Assembly (NCBI GenBank): GCA_022432975.1
Contig: CM039516.1
Span: 32,397,737-32,461,736, forward strand
Origin: Begonia masoniana
Taxonomy: Eukaryota > Streptophyta > Magnoliopsida > Cucurbitales > Begoniaceae
Direction: 5' to 3'
Length of the DNA: 64,000 nt
Below, piece by piece: positions 58,431 through 64,000 of this stretch; within the stretch, counting starts at the first letter, position 1; each line of letters starts with the position of its first letter. The notes beneath the pieces were generated by a model. That model saw only the letters and a program-made list of their open reading frames with translations, did no database searches and had not been told where the DNA came from. The position numbers and the translations under genes were made by a program.

Positions 58431-59930
58431 GTTCCCGAGCTGTCAGCTTTACTGACTGAATTATCTATTCGACCAACTATTTTGGATAGGATCAAAGAGG
58501 CACAGCAGATGGATTCAAAGGAGAATAATAGTATGATGAGTAAGTTAAAGGACGCCTCCTCTGAGTTCAGCCTCTCTAATGATGGTATTTTGAAATTTAG
58601 GAACCGATGGTACATTCCGACTGTTAAGGAGTTGCGTGAGTTGATCTTGACTGAAGCTCACACATCTTCTTTCTCTGTACATCCTGGTAGCACCAAGATG
58701 TATCGGGACTTGAAGCTACATTATTGGTGGCCAAATTTAAAAAGGGATGTTGCTAAGTATGTAGAGTCATGCTTGGTATGCCAACAAGTCAAAGCCGAGC
58801 ACCAGCGTCCAGGAGGTACCCTTCATCCTTTACCTATCCCCGAATGGAAGTGGGAACACATAGCTATGGATTTCGTTGTAGGATTACCTAAGACAACTAA
58901 GGGACATGATAGTATTTGGGTTGTAATTGATAGACTGACGAAATCAGCCCATTTCTTACCTGTAAGAACAACCTACACGATGGACCAGCTTGCTGATCTG
59001 TATGTACATGAAGTTATTAGGTTGCATGGGATCCCTGTATCTATTGTCTCTGATCATGATCCCAGGTTTACCTCTCGGTTTTGGAAAGGTCTACAAGGCG
59101 CACTTGGTACAAAGTTATCCTTCAGCACTGCCTTTCACCCGCAGACAGATGGTCAATCCGAGAGGGCTATTCAGATACTTGAAGACATGCTGCGGGCGTG
59201 TGTACTGGATTTCCAGTCATCTTGGAGCCAATACTTACCTCTAGTTGAATTCTCCTACAACAACAGCTACCAGTCCACCATTGGTATGGCACCTTATGAA
59301 GCACTGTATGGCAGGAAATGTAGGTCACCTCTATATTGGGATGAGGTTGGCGAAGCAAAACTTCTAGGACCCGAACTTCTGCAACAGATGTCTGAAAAGA
59401 TTTCTGTTATTAGGAAGAGGATGATGACTGCTCAAAGCCGACAGAAGAGTTATGCAGACCATAGAAGGAGGGATCTTGAATTTACGGTCAGGGATGAAGT
59501 ATTCCTGAAGGTTTCACCGTTCAAGGGAGTCTTAAGATTTGGCAAGAAGGGAAAACTTACTCCACGGTTTGTTGGACCCTTCCCTGTTTTGGCTAGAATC
59601 GGTAGTACAGCTTACAGACTACAATTGCCTCCATCATTGGAAAGGGTTCACAATGTCTTTCACGTGTCAATGTTACGAAAATGCATACGAGATCCGACGC
59701 AAGTTATTCAGCCAACAGATATCGAGTTAGAGCCGACACTGGTGTATGAAGAAAAATCGGTGCAGATATTGGAATCTGCAGTTAAGACTTTGAGGAATAA
59801 AGAGATTCCACTAGCTGAAAGTTTTATGGAAGAATCATGGCATCGAAGAAGCCACTTGGGAGCGACGACATGACATGTTAGACAAATATCCAGGATTATT
59901 TGTTTGATCAATTTTCCAGGACGAAAATTT
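58422..59930 (+). pseudogene. RE-4 integrase with chromodomain-like tail
   Basis: The longest clean frame (58422-59873, 483 aa) overlaps the end of the RNase H frame by a shift. HHCC zinc region: H80, H87, C117, C120. Catalytic D150 (IAMDFVVGLP), D211 (IVSDHD) and E247 (QSER), with exactly 35 residues between D211 and E247 as in retroviral-type integrases. A GPF/Y-like module (PRFVGPFPVLARIG, near residue 380) follows. The chromodomain-like tail starts (YEEKSVQILESAVKTLRNKEIPL) but one extra base near 59814 shifts the frame, so the last ~35 residues are scrambled. The core looks catalytically competent on paper; the tail thought to steer integration to chromatin is broken. Confidence 0.92.
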
Positions 59931-59935
59931 TGTTT

Positions 59936-59948
59936 AAGGAGTGGTGGA
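59936..59948 (+). other. RE-4 polypurine tract
   Basis: AAGGAGTGGTGGA immediately before the 3' LTR. Confidence 0.85.
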
Positions 59949-62168
59949 TGTAACACCCGACAAGACAACCAGGTGACTTCCTAACTGTTTTAACGGTCAT
60001 GAATATTCAATCTTCACGGTTTAGAATTTTGTGCCTAGCCTAATTAATTTCATGTGGATTTAAACTAGGTTGAGTGGCAAAGTTGTAATAATAGTGGATT
60101 GAGACCGGTATTTAAAGAAAATGGAAAGGGTTCAAACCTACATTAAACCTCACTGTAGCCGTCATTACTCTCGGCGATTTTCTCTCCCGAGCTCTCTCTC
60201 TCTGTCAGCTGGAAATCTCTCCTTCGACGATCGGTGTCCTTGCTACTTCTCGGCTACTTTGTGCTCGAGGTACGAGTTTGGCAATGTAGCTATCTATTAG
60301 TCGTTAAGCTATGTTTTTAGCTATGTGTTGAAGTTCTGGATTCTTCAATGGCCGTGTAATAATAAGGACGTTTTAAAATCCGAGATCGGTAATGTCATTC
60401 TGAATCGATTCTGGACATTTAAAATAACCAACCCTGAGTAATCGATAGTCGAGTCTGTCTATTTCGATTTTTGGATTTCAGACTGCACAGAGTATTAAAC
60501 TATGGATTCGGGAATGACTTTAGCTATTAGACCCTAAGATGACCTGTGATTAGAACTAATAGGATTTTTGTTTTAACTACTGCAATGTAAATGTTTTAGG
60601 CGAAGAAGTCCGAAGAGAAGAGCTCAAGTTGCTAAGGAAACCAGGTAAGTGAATGTATAGGTTTCTCGGTCATTAGGACCCTACATCAAAGGATGCTAGA
60701 TAGTAACTGACATGATGATTAGAGGCCATTTATGCTACTGTCTCGTACTTATGTTAATGTTTAGTTTAATGGTAAGTTTTCATGTTGGGAGGATGCTCTG
60801 TTCTGTAGCCTGATGATTTAAGAATTTCCATGTACATGCATCATGACTATTTTATGCATATGAAAATGTTTTAAGAGCATGGTTTTCTCATGAATAAAGT
60901 AAGAAGATAAAACTTATGCAACGTGGGCTAAGCGAGGGTTGGGGGCGGTTCGGCGTATGTCACAGTCCAAAAGAGGGACATATGAATACGACCCGCAGTA
61001 GGGACCAAGACCAAACTCACTGTCGAACCCCCTTTAACGGCACAAATCCTCTCTTAATCCACACAACTTAAATGAAGAATATGATCAATGATTATGAATG
61101 ATGATTACGAGCAAAGATATGAACAAGAAAAGACTTATGAGCATGTGTTTCCCGAATTATACATTCATGCATCCATGTTAGTGTTGCATTCCTTACTAAG
61201 CATTAGGCTTATAGTTAAACCTTATGATGTAGGTGAAGAGTTCACAGGTGAGGATTCCCAATCCAGAGATGATGCTTAAAGCCGGTTGCTAGAGGATGCT
61301 CAGAATGACAGTGCAAGGCTGGATAGGCGATTAAGACCCCTGGTTAATGCGTGCATGATGTCAGTATGATTTTAAATATGAAAGTTTGGGTAGGATAAGA
61401 TTATTTTAAAACATTGAGTTTGAGATTGTTTGATTTGATTACTGAGTCTGAGAATATTTTTTTTTGGATATGGAACGTGTTATTAACCTAAGTCTTCCAC
61501 TATGTGTATTCTGGATGAGTCTATGATTCTCACTCATTGAGGTTTATAGTTACCAAGTTAAGATTTGGATGAAGTTGGTTGATGATTATAGTGTTTTACT
61601 GCCGTATGAAAGAAGCTGGATGAGACAATCACCCGGCTGACGTCATCGACGGATGTCAAATGATAGAAGTTGAAAGATTGAGTCTTCCGGTTTAGTTACT
61701 AGATGATGTAGCATGTTTAGTCACCGGATGATGTAGTATGTTTAGTCACCGGATGATGTAGTATGTTTAGTCACCAGATGATGTAGTATGTTTAGTCACC
61801 GGATAATGGGAATGTAGTTTGTCGTTTAGTCACCGGATGATGTGAGTATTTTCTTGTCATTTAGTGCCCGAGTAATGTTTTAATTAGTCACGCGAGGCGC
61901 ACATGACCACCGGTCGATGTAGTGTAAATATGAACATCTAGTGGAGAATGTTCGAGACCGGGCGATGTCTTTAATTAGACACGTGCAATGCTCGTGACCA
62001 CCGGTGGATGTCTATTGCTTGTTGGAATCAGACGTGTCGCGTGGCGGGCACGTGATCATCGGTCGATGTGAGTTTATGACTCTATCGGTAGATGCAGTTT
62101 AAGAGATGCTTAAAAAAAATAATATAATATTAACACTAATAATGATCAAGGTGTGTGAGGTAAGAACA
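59949..62168 (+). mobile_element. RE-4 3' LTR, ending 57 bp early
   Basis: TGTAACACCCGACAAGAC to GAGGTAAGAACA, directly followed by TACTA, the target duplication. The 5' LTR continues 57 bases past the same AAGAACA (55263-55319) before its primer site. It keeps an intact donor CAG/GTAAGT, the low-copy minisatellite and a distinct region with TCACCGG/TCACGCG-type repeats (61800-62030). Confidence 0.93.
60645..61232 (+). other. Intron-like leader module, RE-4 version
   Basis: CAG/GTAAGT at 60645; arm CCTACATCAAAGG (60680-60692); arm CCTTATGATGTAGG (61220-61233), pairing 9 bp plus 4 bp around one bulge; acceptor-like TGTAG/GTGAAG. The outer AAGG/CCTT pairs differ from family A's AAAAC/GTTTT. 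Confidence 0.5.
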
Positions 62169-62173
62169 TACTA

Positions 62174-62228
62174 TGTCCATAAGCTGGCTATTGGAAGTTT
62201 CCTCGGGTTGTTTAGTTACTCTCGGCAT
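62174..62228 (-). pseudogene. RE-3 gag N-terminus (separated by RE-4)
   Basis: ATG at 62228-62226 on the minus strand, then PRVTKQPEETSNSQLMDI, continuing into the frame at 51316 once RE-4 and one TACTA are removed. No stop in this piece. Confidence 0.8.
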
Positions 62229-62239
62229 TTTCTAATCCA

Positions 62240-62296
62240 CTACAATCATAAACATGAGTTAGTATCTAGATAACATACAGAATTCTAAAAACTTAC
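62240..62296 (-). other. Intron-like 57-bp segment before the RE-3 gag start
   Basis: Minus strand: GTAAGT at 62296, a perfect consensus branch site TACTAAC (62264-62258), TTGTAG at 62240. It is the best splice-site context of the four. The right-hand LTR inserted exactly at its donor. Confidence 0.55.
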
Positions 62297-62831
62297 TGTA
62301 GCACCCGGTTCCTATTAAACCAAATTTAATTTATCAAATTATGATGTACTAATTTTTGAAGAAGTTGGAGAAAAAGTGATTAGGTTAGTTAATGAGTATA
62401 CGAGGGCAAAAGGGTAATTAGATATTTAAAAGTGGATAACGTATTTAAGGAAAGAGGTTTTGGGTTTAATGCACTGTAGCCGCCATTCTGTTTATCCCTC
62501 TCTCTCTCGGCCATCAGTTTTCTAGCAGGAACCTTTAGGCGATTCCCCTGCCCGATTTTTCCTTCAACCAAGGTAAGTTTTGATTCGATTACTTGCTGCT
62601 TTAGTGTCTAGGTAACTGATGGATGGCAATGTATGCGTTTTAGAAGTGCTGTGAGTGAGAGATGGGATTTGGGGTTTAGAGAGGAATCGGGAATGGTGAA
62701 GAAAAGAACTCCCAAGACTAGCCCCTTAGATTTTCGAATGTTGAGAATGATGTTTAAGTAATGTTGTGCTTATGTTTTAGGTGAGGCAGCTCTTGGAATA
62801 CCCTGCAACCAGGAACCTCTCGAGAAGCCAG

Positions 62832-63319
62832 GTAAGTGAAGTATTGCGTGTGCCTTCGGGCCTACATCACAAAACAGTAGGTTTATGCATGTTTGAGTGT
62901 TTTCTTTTTTTTTCATGCATCATGTTTTTGAAGAAAAATATGAAAATGAATTTATATGAAATGTCATGGCAAGGTATGAACAGATTGAAACAGATTAGCT
63001 ATTAAGGGAAGTAATCTGCCCCTTAATCGAGTAGAGGATTTATTACTTTGGGAGAACTGATCCCACTCCCAATGGAATTGAGGGATCAGATCAGCTGTTA
63101 AGGGAACTAATCTGCCCCTTAATTGAGAAGAGGATGTATGACTTTGGGAAAGTTGATCCACCTCCCAATGGAACCGAGGGATCATATCAGTGAATGAACG
63201 AAATTGCAACTGAATTGTGAAAGTAGAAACTGCATGATTAGGATTTATGTTTCAGTATTCCATTTCATTATTGCTTTACTTGCTTAGCATTAGGCTAATA
63301 AATGAGTTTTGTGATGTAG
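62832..63319 (+). other. Intron-like leader module (right-edge LTR)
   Basis: CAG/GTAAGT at 62832; arm CCTACATCACAAAAC (62861-62875); perfect reverse complement at 63306-63320, ending TGTAG/GTGTTG. Confidence 0.55.
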
Positions 63320-63669
63320 GTGTTGAGGTAACCACTGAAGAGTTCTCTGAATTTACTGAGGAATAGGCGAAGCTGTTGGAGCACATTCTTGCCACGGTTT
63401 GGTGTTCTGATGAGGCGGTTTAACACTTGTCTGTAGGTGAAGTTTCAGTAGTTATTTGATGTTTTGATACCCCTGGGAATTTCTTCTCTGCCAAAGAAAA
63501 CATTATTTAAATGTAGTTGGAGTTTGTTATTACCAAAGTTATGTCGAGGATACAGATGTTGTTCTTTTGTTAATGGCTATTTGTTGAATGTCAGACGTTA
63601 TTTAGGGTCAGGTTGTTTTGAATGCTTTGAGTGAAATTTGTAAGTTCAACCATTGGTGAATGAAGTTCA

Positions 63670-63895
63670 CCGGTGGATGTGAGATAAAGTCGATCGGATG
63701 AAGGAAATCATCCGGCTGACGTCACCGGTGGATGTGAGATAAAGTCGATCGGATGAAGGAAATCATCCGGCTGACGTCACCGGTGGATGTGAGATAAAGT
63801 CGATCGGATGAAGGAAATCATCCGGCTGACGTCACCGGTGGATGCGTGATTTAGTCTTTCGGGTGAAGGAAATCATCCGACTGACGTCATCGGTA
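63670..63895 (+). repeat. 55-bp tandem repeat, four units, each with TGACGTCA
   Basis: TGACGTCA at 63717-63724, 63772-63779, 63827-63834 and 63882-63889: exact 55-bp spacing. Units contain GATGAAGGAAATCATCCGGC. The first three are nearly identical, the last diverged. Confidence 0.88.
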
Positions 63896-64000
63896 GATGT
63901 AGGAAGACTTTTGTCGTCTTTGACCGGTGGTTGCGAGCAATGGGTTTTTGTCACTTAGTGACCGGACGATGTATTCAGTTTTGTTTTGTCTTGTGAAGGA

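Larger units (their letters stand above)
51322..62168 (+). mobile_element. RE-4: Ty3/gypsy chromovirus, complete but damaged
   Basis: Both LTRs, primer site, gag, pol and polypurine tract in order, flanked by perfect TACTA (51317-51321 and 62169-62173), and inserted in the RE-3 gag, whose reading continues across it. Length 10.85 kb, inflated by the 2-kb minisatellite in the 5' LTR. By eye about 40 differences are seen in the first ~1.76 kb of the two LTRs (~2%), so it is fairly young. The 3' LTR ends 57 bases short of the 5' LTR. Confidence 0.95.
62297..64000 (+). mobile_element. Family A-like LTR, left part (runs off window)
   Basis: Starts TGTAGCACCCGGTTCC after CTTAC (62292-62296, the expected 5-bp target copy). 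TATTTAAG at 62442-62449 and GCACTGTAGCCGCCA at about 62470 follow the RE-1 layout. It contains a donor-like CAAG/GTAAGT (about 62572), a 51-base mini-exon candidate (62781-62831), hairpin duplication (62995-63190) and a TGACGTCA array. The window ends before the LTR does. Confidence 0.88.

Noticed and set aside
63400..63425. Hammerhead-like CTGATGAG in the LTR (retrozyme?)
   Set aside because: Only the one motif matches; no GAAA core and stems in the right place, and other copies have changed it.

Overview
This window is plant nuclear DNA made almost entirely of nested transposable elements. I found no host gene, tRNA, rRNA or bacterial-type feature. The plant origin is inferred from four Ty3/gypsy chromovirus-type retrotransposons (gag with zinc knuckles, protease-RT-RNaseH-integrase order, chromodomain-like C-terminus, LTRs starting TGTAACACCC, primer sites matching initiator tRNA-Met) of the Tekay/Del type, and from a hAT transposase of the plant RICESLEEPER/DAYSLEEPER kind. 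It is probably a eudicot; the species cannot be named from the sequence. Every coding region carries stops, frameshifts or insertions; the longest intact open frames are an RT-RNaseH frame (16761-18269) and an integrase frame (58422-59873).

Layout. 1-1756: right part of a family A LTR entering from the left edge, inserted in a reverse U3 fragment (1757-2225). 2226-3692: unassigned AT-rich DNA with quasi-palindromes. 3701-24749: a probable hAT element with an 8-bp target duplication, swollen from a few kb to 21 kb by insertions: a reverse solo LTR of family R (8196-24338), inside it retrotransposon RE-1 (8237-21632, plus strand, TSD ACTTT), and inside RE-1 two reverse solo LTRs (8344-10575, TSD GTAAT; 14141-16245, TSD ATTAT). 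24758-31204: old LTR-like debris and a foldback element. 31205-44729: RE-2 (minus strand), interrupted by solo LTRs at 34843-37189 (TSD ATAAG) and 37301-41088 (TSD GGAGC). From 44730: RE-3 (minus strand), whose 3' LTR holds a solo LTR (45190-47768, TSD CCGCG); it has gag and three zinc knuckles but no pol. RE-4 (51322-62168, plus strand, TSD TACTA) sits inside the RE-3 gag. 62297-64000: left part of another family A-like LTR, inserted in the RE-3 leader.

Most interesting signal. LTRs of nearly all families here, although largely unalignable, share one leader architecture: a donor-like GTRAGT/GTATGA near the promoter, a 45-51-nt mini-exon, a second donor (GTAAGT), then 20-40 nt on an arm such as CCTACATCACAAAAC, and about 450-760 nt later its reverse complement ending exactly at an acceptor-like TGTAG/GTG. 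The two arms change together between families (CACATC/GATGTG-type versus CACCAT/ATGGTG-type), as expected for a conserved RNA stem bringing both splice sites together. A second, 57-62-nt intron-like segment lies between the primer site and the gag start in all four retrotransposons. Together these suggest a spliced mRNA distinct from the unspliced genomic RNA.

Other notable points: a 25-bp minisatellite of about 80 copies in only one LTR of RE-4; a 94-bp array in a solo LTR that duplicated the LTR's own acceptor module; an RE-4 3' LTR ending 57 bp short yet flanked by a perfect target duplication; and recurring TGACGTCA or GATCGATC palindrome clusters in the LTRs. All alignments were done by eye, so identities and copy numbers are approximate.
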